Shown piece by piece: positions 24,206 through 35,100 of a stretch of 64,000 nucleotides of DNA. Below the pieces are notes generated by a model. That model had not been told where the DNA came from. It searched no databases and was given only the letters and a program-made list of their open reading frames with translations. The DNA is from Lamellibrachia columna. Its lineage: Eukaryota; Annelida; Polychaeta; Sabellida; Siboglinidae. The stretch lies in the NCBI GenBank assembly GCA_963662155.1, contig OY759263.1, positions 35,043,679 through 35,107,678 of the forward strand. The letters run 5' to 3'. Every line of letters starts with the position of its first letter. The stretch's first letter is position 1. The position numbers and the translations under genes were made by a program.

Positions 24206-25325
24206 AACAGTAATACAACGAAAGTGAACTCACCCACGCGTGGTGCACGCCCCGATAATGTGTAAATGGCGACGAATACCGGTGGCACTTGGAAGGCTTG
24301 ACGCTCCGTCAAGTGAAGTTAGATTGACCTAAAGTCGTTTCGACGGAGAAGAATGTTGACTTGTTGACTTGATGAAGCGTGTTTACTCGTGTAGTAGCAA
24401 TCACAACCCGTGTACACAAGGTTGGATCGAGTCACTTTACGATGAAGTTACAACCACAAGACGTGGGCGAAAATAAATCAATTATCAACTATCATCAATT
24501 ATCAAAACATCACCCGAATCTCTGCATTGAGACAGTAAAAACGTTATTAATTGTATCACTCAACTCCTACAATGTAATAAATTATATTAATAAAAAGAAT
24601 ATTTCGAGCTTTCTAGCACCTGTCAGAGGCGTGAATTCGTTTGTCGCTCCTTGCTTGCTTACAGAACAACTCGCTAGTTCATGCATTAAAATTCATATAC
24701 TTTCACTAAGTGCGATTGACAATGATACCATTGTATCCGTCACATACAACCAATTCTATACATAATTATTACATACTAAATTTGATCATCTCAAACGGAA
24801 GAATTATGCTCAAATGTAATAGCATAAATTAATTCAAGTAGTTCTACCCTAGTCACCAGGTGGCACCTTTGCATTGTGCAAATATCACTCCCTGCAATGC
24901 GTTATATGGCAGCACTATTTGCGTAGACTACCGTACGCTACTGAACAAAGAGGCAAACGATCAATCCAGACTCAGTCTCATAGACCACTTTGTGCCAGTC
25001 TCCGGGCTTGTCGATCTGAACAGACAACATTGGGATCATCGCGACAGTTTGGATTAAAAAACAACGTCTCAAAAAGCGGCGAAGCGAAGGAAAGTAGCAA
25101 TTTCCATACGAACCCGTACGAACACCCGCCTCTGGGGCGTGACTGCACGTTCAAATTGGAAGATGACGCCTATATCTTTGAACGGTTTCTACCAGTTTAT
25201 CTACACCCATAGCCGATCTACACCTCATTTTTATGGCACTTATATACCAGTTTGTCTACTCCTGTTTGCAAGGTATACCTCAGTTGGTTTACGCAATGAA
25301 GGGGCATTACAAGTAGTGGCTTGTG
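24206..25325. other. Intergenic, no supported gene
   Basis: Overlapping frames near 24,379-24,765 and 24,860-25,212 have no motif I can name. I see no repeat family match within the window. Confidence 0.5.
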
Positions 25326-25329
25326 TTTA

Positions 25330-25960
25330 TACAGTATTCCATGTAGTCAAGCATTGATATTTGCCACCTAGAACAATGGCCTCTACGAACAATTGTCCTA
25401 AAGTTGGTGCTGACAAGTAGATATCCACATATACATATACATAAGGTTGCTAAGGTCAAGATGAGAAATGGTAGAAGAATAATTATAAAATTATAACGAA
25501 TAATTATATGTTATATATGCAGAACACCAAACACAGATCGGACATTGCTAAATGAACATATAAACAGTTATAACAGTAATACTGAAACAGTATATTTATG
25601 TGGTGACTTTAATGTTCATTTACTACAGTACGATCACTATGCTGATACAAATCATTTTGTTGATCAATTATTCAGTTTTTAGCTACATCCACCGATAACT
25701 AGACCCACTAGAATTACACGTAATACTAAAAAACTAATAGATAATATTTTTACCACAAACTTGTGTTCCCACAATGACAGTGGTTTAATAATAAATGACA
25801 TCAGTGACCACCAGCCTATATACGTAGTGACTGAATATATACACAGAAGGTAACAATAAAACATACACAAAGAAGAGACTAGTTAATGAGGAAACAAAGA
25901 GAGGTTTCATAAAAAGACTTAGATAAATTAAATTGGTATGAAAGAGTGACAGAGGAGGAT
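25330..25960 (+). mobile_element. LINE remnant: ORF1/ORF2 spacer and endonuclease C-terminus
   Basis: The segment 25,330-25,430 matches the spacer beside the PHD-type ORF1 at 39.0 and 63.8 kb. A decayed endonuclease follows with C-G-D-F-N (25,590s) and I-S-D-H-Q-P (25,800s), the G-D-F-N and S-D-H catalytic motifs of AP-endonuclease LINEs. An in-frame stop lies at 25,679. RT is absent: about 100 bases after the S-D-H motif the 39-bp minisatellite begins. Confidence 0.75.
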
Positions 25961-26074
25961 GTCAACACTGCATATATTAAACGTGAACTGTCATTCACCC
26001 ATACCATATACACGTGTTTAGTGAATCATGAAACTTGCAGGAGAACAATTGGTGTATAACCTGAAAATGCCAGT

Positions 26075-27105
26075 TGACCAACTGGGATGTAGCAGAGTAG
26101 ACGATATGGATATAGACCAACTGGGATGTAGCAGAGTAGACGAGACGGGTGTAGATCAACTGTGATGTAGCAGAGTAGACGAGACAGGTGTAGATCAACT
26201 GTGATGTAGCAGAGTAGACGAGACGGGTGTAGACCAACTGGGATGTAGCAGAGTAGACGAGACGGGTGTAGACCAACTGTGATGTAGCAGAGTAGACGAG
26301 ACGGGTGTAGACCAACTGGGATGTAGCAGAGTAGACGAGACGGGTGTAGACCAACTGTGATGTAGCAGAGTAGACGAGACGGGTGTAGACCAACTGGGAT
26401 GTAGCAGAGTAGACGAAATGGATGTAGACCAACTGGGATGTAGCAGAGTAGACGAGACGGGTGTAGACCAACTGTGATGTAGCAGAGTAGACGAGACGGG
26501 AGTAGACCAACTGGGATGTAGCAGAGTAGACGAGACGGGTGTAGACCAACTGGGATGTAGCAGAGTACACGAGATGGATGTAGACCAACTGGGATGTAGC
26601 AGAGTAGACGAGACGGGTGTAGACCAACTGGGATGTAGCAGAGTAGACGAGACGGGTGTAGACCAACTGGGATGTAGCAGAGTACACGAGATGGATGTAG
26701 ACCAACTGGGATGTAGCAGGGTAGACGAGACGGGTGTAGACCAACTGGGATGTAGCAGAGTAGACGAGACGGGTGTAGACCAACTGGGATGTAGCAGAGT
26801 ACACGATATGGATGTAGATCAACTGGGATGTAGTAGAGTAGGCGAGACGGGTGTCGACCAACTAGGGTGTAGCAGAGTAGAAGAAATGGATGTAGACCAA
26901 CTGGGATGTAGCAGAGTACACGAGATGGATGTAGACCAACTGGGATGTAGCAGAGTAGGCGAGACGGGTGTCGACCAACTGGGGTGTAGCAGAATAGACG
27001 AAATGGATGTAGACCAACTGTGATGTAGCAGAGTAGACGAGACGGGTGTAGACCAACTGGGATGTAGCATAGTACACGAGATGGATGTAGACCAATTGGG
27101 GATGA
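26075..27105. repeat. 39-bp minisatellite, about 26 copies
   Basis: The unit is GACCAACTGGGATGTAGCAG followed by AGTAGACGAGACGGGTGTA. 39 bp is 13 codons, so long frames are open on both strands (up to 362 codons on minus) with 13-residue repeats. Two unit classes differ at GAGACGGGTGTA versus GAAATGGATGTA/GAGATGGATGTA. I read it as an expanded satellite; no start, splice site or unique coding flank was found. Confidence 0.92.
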
Positions 27106-27109
27106 ATCG

Positions 27110-27605
27110 ATCAATAATCAGTTTGATTGTGATCGGGTCAAATATTTTTTTATGAATGTCAGGACTTACTAGACTGTTTAAATTTAGGGAATGGCTATTG
27201 ATACGTTTGATAAATTTCAGTTCTTTTCCTTCACCGATGTAAAATACATCTCTGATGGTTTCGCTTCTTCATATATTTCGACGGTAAATGCATATCTCTG
27301 ACATTTATTTGACCACTCCCAATTAACCCCCGATACGTGTTTAACTGGGTTTTTTTTCGCACAACAGGTAAATAAACAAATTAACTGGTAAATTAGAAAA
27401 TGTCACAATCCTGGCTAAGGGTCTATAGACAGTAATTAATGTTGCCACCGCCTTCACAACATGATGTCGTCTACCAAAGTGAGTTAACGAACAAATCGTT
27501 GTAACGTAAAACCCAGTTCAGCGAGTGCACAGGATGCGACACATCCATAGACTATAAGAGCACCAGGTAATTGATTGTTTATGATGTTAACATAATAAAG
27601 CCGCA
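27110..27605. other. Intergenic, no supported gene
   Basis: AT-rich spacer between the minisatellite and the SINE. No motif was recognised. Confidence 0.6.
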
Positions 27606-27608
27606 CGC

Positions 27609-27905
27609 ATGTATCACTCGGTGGCTCGGCGGTTAGAGAGCCAGACTGCCAATCGAGAGTACCCGGTTTCAAATCCAACTACTGATTCGAAAAACGAAAT
27701 TTGGGTAATATCGTTCGCCCCAATTTGCTGTGTCTTTCGGAAGAGACACTAAAACCGTTGGTCCCTTCTAACTTGTGTCTAAGCCAGGAGTTATTTTGCT
27801 TCCCAGACAGCAAGTAAAAGAGACCAACGGCTTTTAGTGTATCTTCCGAATGCCACAGGCAAAGTGGGGTGGATGACCTGCGTATAACCACTACTAAGCC
27901 CCCCC
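27609..27905 (+). mobile_element. tRNA-derived SINE with internal palindrome
   Basis: The 5' head has an A-box-like TGGCTCGGCGG at about 27,616 and a B-box-like GTTTCAAATCC at about 27,667, spaced as in RNA polymerase III promoters of tRNA-SINEs. The body contains inverted arms of about 29 bp (27,736-27,764 and 27,821-27,850), with weaker pairing continuing inward. The palindrome may be part of the SINE or a junction of two inverted bodies. Confidence 0.75.
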
Positions 27906-28590
27906 CCTGTGGTAACCCGAGGACACTAACACCAGCTCCAACTCATTTAATACTTCGCCTTGACGTTACTAACGCTCGCCTTGACGCAACACCCACCCAC
28001 CCCAACATCACCAGCTAGCACCCGCCCCACATTACTAGAAGAAAAATCCTAAGTAGAGTTTATGACACTCCAACCTCTGGGAACATAACAAGTCGGATTG
28101 TTGAGTTATGCATATAACGACATTCCCAAAAAGGCAACGACGTAAAGACTAGTTTTGCAATATGCCACCTGGGTCATGGGTTATACCCCAAAAATGTGAG
28201 CCACCTCCTCATAACGGAGTAAAAAAAATGTTTAGTTTGTAATCACCCGAAAGTAGATTATTTCAAGTTGCAAACCCCCATCCCTCAAAATAATTCTTAC
28301 TATACAGAATTCCATGGTGTAGCAACACAACTTCACATCGTTCCAAAATTGTACTCTATATTACAGTTGTCATGTAATCATGAGCTAAGATGTTCGCATC
28401 CCAGATAGTGAGTAGTAAATAACATACCCTATTGAGATACGCGTATTGTAGCATCATAGTTTGGATTTGCATTATCAGCATAGCTAGTCACGTATTGTTA
28501 TTTACAATATGTTCTTGTCAATATAATCGTGTAAGAAGACCATTTCAGTCATTATATAGTTATTGTTGTCTTGCAATGTACTGAGACTAC
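27906..28590. other. Intergenic, no supported gene
   Basis: The first about 130 bases are C-rich (CCCACCCACCCC, CACCAGCTAGCAC) and may be a SINE tail. The rest is AT-rich, with no feature recognised. Confidence 0.5.
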
Positions 28591-28594
28591 TAAA

Positions 28595-28771
28595 TGCACG
28601 CACGCAAGCGCGCACCCGTACACGCACGCAATCACGCACGCACACACACGCACACGCAAACGCACACGCACACGCACACGCACACGCACACGCACACGCA
28701 CACGCACACGCACACGCACACGCACACGCACACGCACACGCACACGCACACGCACACGCACACGCACACGC

Positions 28772-28815
<44 letters not shown>
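28595..28815. repeat. (CACACG)n and (CA)n microsatellite
   Basis: About 220 bp with a hexanucleotide CACACG core and a CA end, bordered by a short perfect hairpin at 28,816-28,846. (CACACG)n is alternating purine-pyrimidine and could adopt Z-DNA. Confidence 0.97.
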
Positions 28816-28817
<2 letters not shown>

Positions 28818-28846
28818 TGCATTACATATGATATATGTAATGCACA
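28816..28846. repeat. Perfect 14-bp-stem hairpin at microsatellite edge
   Basis: TGTGCATTACATAT and its exact complement ATATGTAATGCACA are separated by three bases (GAT). Confidence 0.85.
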
Positions 28847-28849
28847 TAC

Positions 28850-29965
28850 AATTCATATAATAAAATAATATATTTTGTAGTAGTCCCTCTCTTTTTAACC
28901 CATCCCTTCTGCAAATCTGCGAGGGCCTTATAAGAGACGGGCTGCCTCTCGGGACTTATCATGCGAAAGTGGCCTATGGTGAGGAGGTAGTATCTGGTGA
29001 AGAGGTGGCCTCTCGTAACAAGGCCTTATAACGGGGGAACAAAAACAGTGTATTTGTGAATTGCAGTTCAGATTGTTATCCAAGCGAAACTTTTTGAATG
29101 GTACCCAAACCGCAAATATCTTACGCAGATAGCAAGTGCATTGTCCTGAAAACCTTTTATCACGTGCGATTTTTCACCTATAAACGATTTGTCTGACAGC
29201 TAATAATGATACCGTTTTATCTAGGAAAATATGTCTTGTCGCTGAGATTATCTAAGCTGTGCATAATTATCCGTAATGTGTGTGCTTAAGCACCCAGACG
29301 TCAGCCATCACTAATATCAGCCATCACATTAACACAGATGAAGGAACACATTGATATACTGGCTGTGTCTACTATTGTTGCGTGTTGGGACAAAGAAATG
29401 TTGTATTGGTGGCAACTGATGCTAGCATAATAAGTTATTTGTATAATGCATATCGAGTATATAATTAAGGTGACAATGACGTCTGTCCTACATCTCACGG
29501 TCTCCCACCTCCGTCCACACTGCAGTAGGTTTGTGTATATGTACAGAGCGTGGTGTAACTGACTACAGACGACAGAAGGGCGCAAGCCACATTTATTTAT
29601 TTCATTGGTGGCAAATGTTAATGTTTTTGCATGATTGAAAGAACATGTGACCATCAAACATTCTAAAACTTCATGATATCCACCGCCAATATGTTACCAA
29701 TTTTCTGAACAGTTTGGTGAAAATCACTTACCTCCTCTTGTAATCATGTCGCAAATGGTCTTTTCCTCAAAATGACCAGATTTCGCCAACTATTAATATC
29801 CTACGGTGTTTTGAGAATGTCACCACCAAAATGCCAACGTGTTTTCAAATCCAATTCGTACTACAACATCTCATTGCCAAAGGTCCGACCGTTTAAACGT
29901 GTCAGCTTTCCTGGCTGAATACTGGTACCTTTTGTGGCAAATACAATACTTGGCATCGGCTAAAT
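28850..29965. other. Intergenic, no supported gene
   Basis: A GC-richer stretch at 28,905-29,035 repeats GGCCTTATAA and GGCCTCTCG-like words and may be part of an unknown element. No coding motif was found elsewhere. Confidence 0.5.
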
Positions 29966-29969
29966 TGCT

Positions 29970-30298
29970 TATGACAGTTTGTGGCACTGTCCTACGTATG
30001 ACAGTTTGGTGCAATGTCCCACGTATGACAGCTTGTGGCAATATCCCACGTATGACAGTTTGTGGCAATGTCCCACGTATGACAGTTTGTGGCAATGTCC
30101 CACGTATGACAGTTTGTGGCAATGTCCCACGTATGACAGTTTGTGACAATGTCCCACGTATGACGGTTTGTGACAATGTCACACGTATGACAGTTTGTGA
30201 CAATGTCCCACGTATGACAGTTTGTGGCAATGTCCAACGTATGACAGTTTGTGGCAATGTCCTACGTATGACAGTTTGTGGCAATGTCCCACGTATGA
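29970..30298. repeat. 27-bp minisatellite, about 12 copies
   Basis: Unit ATGACAGTTTGTGGCAATGT plus CCCACGT. Nine codons long, so both strands show long open frames with nine-residue repeats (M-T-V-C-G-N-V-P-R on +). No unique coding flank was found. Confidence 0.93.
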
Positions 30299-31095
30299 AT
30301 GTTAGAAATGTCTTCTTCTGTGGAACAGTAAATACCAACTGTTAGAAATGTAATAATTGTAATAATAATAACGTTTGTTCTTATGTGTCGACGGTATGTG
30401 CCTACGGAAGGTGCTCTCCTTTTTATGTAATGGTATTCACTTAATTCCCAGCTGGGTCCCTTGTATCTATCACCACAGACACGTGTATCCTGCGTCATTG
30501 TGGTAGCACTTGCCGCCTTCGTGCAGCTATTATATTAAACATGTTACTTCATTCAAAATGCAGTATTGGCTGGACACAACCTAATGTTTATATGAAATAC
30601 TAACCTAATGCTCTCAGCCGCCCTAGTTGGCGCGTTTTAGCAACAATTCCTAAGCCCATGCTACTATTCCTATGATGTGGACTGACCTATATATTTGTAC
30701 TTTACGCACATATTCCACCACGACATCCCCATAAAACAACAAAACAGAAAGTTGTCAAAATCAACTACTACAGTGACAACTATGTGAATGACAGCATTCT
30801 AACTAGTACGGTGAGATCCCAAACTTTCAGATGAAGCCTATCAATAACCGTTACAAAGGTCGCAGTAGACGTCACGCGGCATTAACACAGAATGTAAAGA
30901 CAAGTCACTATTGTATGCGGAACCTGGAGCACAAGTCACAGTCTGGGCGGGTACACCGAAGCAACGGGTTTAGTTCCTTGGATGTCGACGATATGTCTGC
31001 TCGTTGGTTGGTACATTGATCTGTCTACATCTTCTCATGAACGCGTCAGTAATGTACTTGATAAACAGTAAAGCAAAAGTAACTATAAATGGTGT
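30299..31095. other. Intergenic, no supported gene
   Basis: No recognisable coding or repeat structure. Confidence 0.55.
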
Positions 31096-31099
31096 GCAG

Positions 31100-31540
31100 T
31101 AGCACAGTGATTGCAAGTACTCTCGATCGACTTTATAAGGCGCGGCTCTAAAAGTCGTTGTTTGTCGAGCCTTAGACAATGTTTTAGCAAATAGATGGAT
31201 CTTCAGATATGGATTAAAAGCAACATGCGATGTTACTGTTTATGTTACCTGTCGTGGCAAGGTATTCCATAGTGTGGAGCTGCAATGCTGCACGACCGCC
31301 TCAATTCAGTTTAGCTCGGGGGCACACGAAGGTAGGTCGAGTTCACTAGAGCGCAGTGATCGCGGTGATTCACGTCGAGCGCTACCATTAATGATGCACG
31401 TCGGTGCACAGTCGCTGCACACCCATTGAGTGCTCGATATAAGACGAGCAGGGTTGATCGCAGGACTCCACCAGTAATCAACAGTTGCAGCTGTTTTTTT
31501 GTAACGGCCTAATCCCCTTACTGCCTTTTCCAAGTTTGGA
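31100..31540 (-). mobile_element. Possible LINE ORF2 C-terminal tail, strongly decayed
   Basis: On the minus strand there is a T-L-W-N-T-L-P-R-Q-V segment followed by Y-L-K-I-H-L-F, the order seen at the end of CR1/L2-group ORF2 proteins. Stops interrupt it. This is a weak call from two motifs only. Confidence 0.35.
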
Positions 31541-31889
31541 AAATTCCGTAGCTAACAACCTAGAAAACCTTGAATTTGTCTCGAATTTGAGTATACCCTT
31601 GAAAACCTTGGAAAATATTGTTCTATTCAAGTCACATTTGAAAATTATTATAATGTGGTTAGGTAGTGTTCCATATAGACGCCGCAGCTTTGTGAACAGC
31701 CGTCCCCAACCTTGAGACGAGAACGCGTCGTTGTAAACCTGCTTAATTGTTGCTATCAGACTGCAGTGCTCTTGCTGGTTGGTATGGGCACACGAGTTCA
31801 TGGCGTTGTGTTAAAAATATATATATATTGTAGTTGATATCAATTTGGCAGTCATGCGATGTTGTCTACAGACGTGCCGTTTATAGGCA

Positions 31890-31986
31890 AGTTGCAGTAG
31901 TCAAGCCGTGATGGGATGAAAGCAGTAGTTAAGCCGTGATGAGATGAAAGCAGTAATCAAGCCCTGATGGGATGAAAGCAGTAGTA
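31890..31986. repeat. 28-bp tandem repeat, about three copies
   Basis: Unit near GCAGTAGTCAAGCCGTGATG followed by GGATGAAA. The copies differ at a few bases. Confidence 0.85.
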
Positions 31987-32179
31987 GGTGGGTTGAATTC
32001 GTAATATGCTATGTGGGTGGTTGGTGGCGCCTGGCGCCGTTTCCGGTTGCATATGCGCCAGGTTGTGACAGGCCTTGGGTACTATCGTCACTAACGACCA
32101 AAAATAAACTAATATGTTTACCAAAATTGCGTATGATTGCCCACTTCCCGATAGGGTTATTGCGACATGGCTCCTCGCC

Positions 32180-33055
32180 CAGGTAACAAGGCACGTTCAG
32201 ATAGCGTTTTGAAGCGTATTTACCATGACACGAAACAAAATGGAAGTTACGATTGATTCGGAGGAAGTGAAACGATGGATGTCGCTTCAGATGTCGACGC
32301 GTCGCAGTAGGTCTTTAGACTGTCATAGACGTGTAGTCTACGAAAGCGTGGTGTGTTCAGTTGAGGAACAAATCGGAATCGTCACTCACAGCAGTATTTC
32401 ATCGGTTATTAAAGAACAATGAGGGACCACTGACCTTGCAGACGGATCAGGGAACGAGATTTTGAATCGGGAATTCCAAGAGTTTCTAAATGAACAAGGT
32501 ACCCGACATTTTACGATACACAACGACCAGACCTAGGCTTGTATCGCCGAGCGATTAAGTCGTACTCGTATCCCTATTTCACGAAAAACCAGACCTTGAG
32601 GTAACTGGACGTAGTGTAACTTCTCGTGAATTGGTACAAGACAAGAACAGTTATCACGAAGTATCGGTTTTTGCACCAGTGGAAGTGAAATTGACAAATC
32701 AAGAATGAATGAAAACCGATGCTGCAGTAAAACCAAACCCGGTTTAAAAGTCGGCGATGGCGTGCGAATCAGCAAAATCAAGAGGCATTTCGAGAATGGT
32801 TACCTACCCAACTGGAGTGATGAGATATTCACGTTAAAGGAATGCATAGTTCCGCCCCACCCTTTTATCGTTTAGTCACCCGTAGAATAATTTTTTGTTT
32901 AAATGAACTACAGAAATTGTTGGCGTCGAAAGCTAAACTCTATCGTGTCGAGAAAGTATTGCAGCAGCGCAAACGAGGGAGATAAATACAGGTACTCGTC
33001 AAATGTATCGAGTATAGAGGATAGGTCGGTCGAATGATAATTCGTGCAAAGGAAC
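32180..33055 (+). pseudogene. Polinton/Maverick integrase remnant
   Basis: Broken retroviral-type (rve) integrase. A short N-terminal block with V-K-R-W-M-S-L-Q is at about 32,265. A D-x-G-T-x-F-type core segment is at about 32,445, and a downstream basic G-D-x-V-R-I-S-K segment with a P-N-W-S turn is at about 32,750-32,815. A decayed chromodomain-like tail (R-K-R-G-R...V-K near 32,965-33,005) follows. Several stops and frame shifts separate the pieces. The chromodomain-ended integrase plus the neighbouring structural-protein and polymerase remnants identify a Polinton rather than an LTR retrotransposon. Confidence 0.7.
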
Positions 33056-33300
33056 ATTCGACGGATGTGGGCTTCAAATAAACATTTCGAAGATTCCGGA
33101 AGTAATAGCACAAGTTGGGTGTTGTTTGGAAATCCATGCACGAAATCGGAAATCGTCTTCTTCTGGCCAGTCATTGTTATGTACATCGTCACAGTGGTCA
33201 GGGTCTACAACCTGACTAAAGGCAACGTCAACTCCAATCTTTCGACAGCCCTGTTGAGCATTTCTCTCGGTTACCTATTACCAAATCCGTCGATGAAACG
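33056..33300 (+). other. Frame with hydrophobic segment, unassigned
   Basis: Between the integrase and the structural-protein remnant, a frame starting at 33,044 has a hydrophobic stretch (F-F-W-P-V-I-V-M-Y-I-V) and then L-G-Y-L-L-P-N-P. I do not recognise it. It may be a Polinton accessory gene piece or an insertion. Confidence 0.3.
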
Positions 33301-33302
33301 CA

Positions 33303-33656
33303 ATGGCGACATCGTCTGGTTTTTATCTAACCTTGCCTAGCAACGCGTCGATGGAATTGCATCCCAACAACACGTTGACCTACTTCGTAACAGCCTTGCT
33401 GCAACTAGTTAGTCTGTCCGGTCAGTTGGAGTGCAGTCTCGTAGAGATTCAACACACGCACAACTGGTACAACGTCAGAGACGAGGATGTTTGGCCGAGA
33501 ACACATACTTACGTTATTCATGTAAAAGGCAGGATCGATGTCGGTTATTATGACAGACCCGCCAAACTGGTTTGGGCTATCAACAAAACACTGGCCGAAA
33601 TCATAGTGTGGACGGTACATATACAAGAAGCGATGCAGTTCATTAGAAAGTTGTAG
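33303..33656 (+). pseudogene. Polinton virion-type structural protein remnant (1)
   Basis: A 117-codon frame starts near F-Y-L-T-L-P-S-N-A-S-M and has an E-C-x-L-V-E-I-Q...N-W-Y-N-V segment. This N-terminal pattern recurs in predicted invertebrate proteins that I associate with Polinton elements. The frame is far shorter than a whole protein and ends in a stop. Which Polinton gene it represents (PX, PY or other) I cannot decide from the sequence. Confidence 0.5.
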
Positions 33657-33739
33657 GACGATCGCGGTGACGCAAACCATCTTTTTTGGAAACATGAATC
33701 GAACCATGTGTTTTGAAGATTATTAAGTCAGGCAAGACG

Positions 33740-34500
33740 GTGAAGGGTTGCCTGTGTTTATTAGGGCTATAGTGCAACGAGGACATGGGTAGTTTGTTCG
33801 GTGATTCAAACTGGGTCCATTCATAGTTATGAATGGACCCATCGAATTCTTTCTGCCCTGGTCGGGAGACGATTACCTAGATGTGGTCAACATATACTTC
33901 TTGGTGCGAGCACGTGTTATCAAGTCGAACTGAACAAATATCGATTAGGATTCGCCTGTAGATCCAGTAAACGTCTGGATGCATTCACCGTTTAGCCAAG
34001 TTGACGTGTCATTCATCAGAATGCTTGTGACACCGTCCAAGTCACGGAGCAGAACCAAAAGAGAGTCAACTGACTACCGTATTGTGGTTCAAAAACACGG
34101 GTGGACACATGGGTGAGATCAGCGACACTAACAGTGGTCTGAAAAAGAAAAGAATACATTGTCAATGGACCTCTTCTTCCAAGATCGCCACCTGTTCAAC
34201 GGCGTTGACCTGAAAGTTCATCTAGTGTATAACAACGACACATTTGCAGTCATGGCTAATTGTGACTCTCCGGATGATAAGATACGTATCGTCGAAGCAG
34301 CTTTATTTGCTCAAAAAGCGAAGTTGAACCCTTCCGTGCAGATGGGTCGAATAGAGGCGCTCGAAAAGGGAATGGCCATGTATCCGTTGTGAAGAGTCGA
34401 CTTAGTAGTCTTCCCTAAGGGAGTGGCAGTAGTTGTGAAAGCTTTATTTCACGATGGCGACGATATCACGTTTATCGCGTGATTTTTAATGGTCCTTCAA
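33740..34500 (+). pseudogene. Polinton virion-type structural protein remnant (2)
   Basis: Short frames in series, including 34,159-34,392, hold P-I-E-F, G-D-D-Y-L-D, L-F-F-Q-D-R and L-N-P-S-V-Q patterns. They resemble the family often annotated as F54H12.2-like, which I associate with Polintons. Stops and frame changes break it. Its position between integrase and polymerase supports the assignment. Confidence 0.5.
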
Positions 34501-35100
34501 TCACATCCACTCTTACATACACATTTGTATAAAGAAGATAACATATATATACGTCAAAACAATATATAAACAAAACAAAACATCAATAAATACCTCTTAA
34601 AACGTATCATTTCAATAAACAAACAACTATAACTTCGCGCGTTCGAACGGGCTTTCCAATGTCGCGTTATCTGATTTTAGGGACACCAGCTTCGTGGTAA
34701 CGATGTAAAATAATCGAAAGCCCGCCAGTGAGTCCGTTCTCAGCTGCGTCGTGAACGTCTTTGTTTTAATCATTGAACAGGTAAAAGTGGATGTCCGGTT
34801 GTAAGACGTTAAACATGAATTTAAGTTTTGGGGATTTTGATTCCATGTTTGAACACGTCAATGTTACTGTCTTTGTAGAAAGAAAATTTGATGTCTAAGG
34901 ATTTAAAGAATGGGACTGCATCACTATGATTGTATCAAACGAAGAAATCCCTAAATGTGTTCATGTCGTTATCCTGCCTGAAGTTTTGACAAGAAGGATA
35001 ATTTTCGTCCGAGATGCTTTTGTTTTTCAACTCGCTGTGAAAAGCTTCCTTCAGAGGACGGGTTTCGCAATCGACTTTCTCCAATGAAGTCACCTACTCG
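34501..35100. other. Polinton interior, no clear gene
   Basis: About 600 AT-rich bases between the structural-protein remnant and the polymerase remnant, with no convincing frame on either strand. Confidence 0.45.

Noticed and set aside
26026..27114. Long repetitive ORFs on both strands (up to 362 codons) that could be a repeat protein
   Set aside because: All frames are open because the unit is 39 bp. No unique N- or C-terminus, splice site or codon bias was seen.
27609..27680. A true tRNA gene at the SINE head
   Set aside because: A- and B-box-like elements are present, but the B box is imperfect, a cloverleaf with acceptor pairing could not be drawn, and the sequence continues into a SINE body.
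29970..30298. CRISPR-like regular repeats (also 20.8, 26.1 and 50.7 kb)
   Set aside because: There are no unique spacers between the units. These are head-to-tail minisatellites in a eukaryotic genome.
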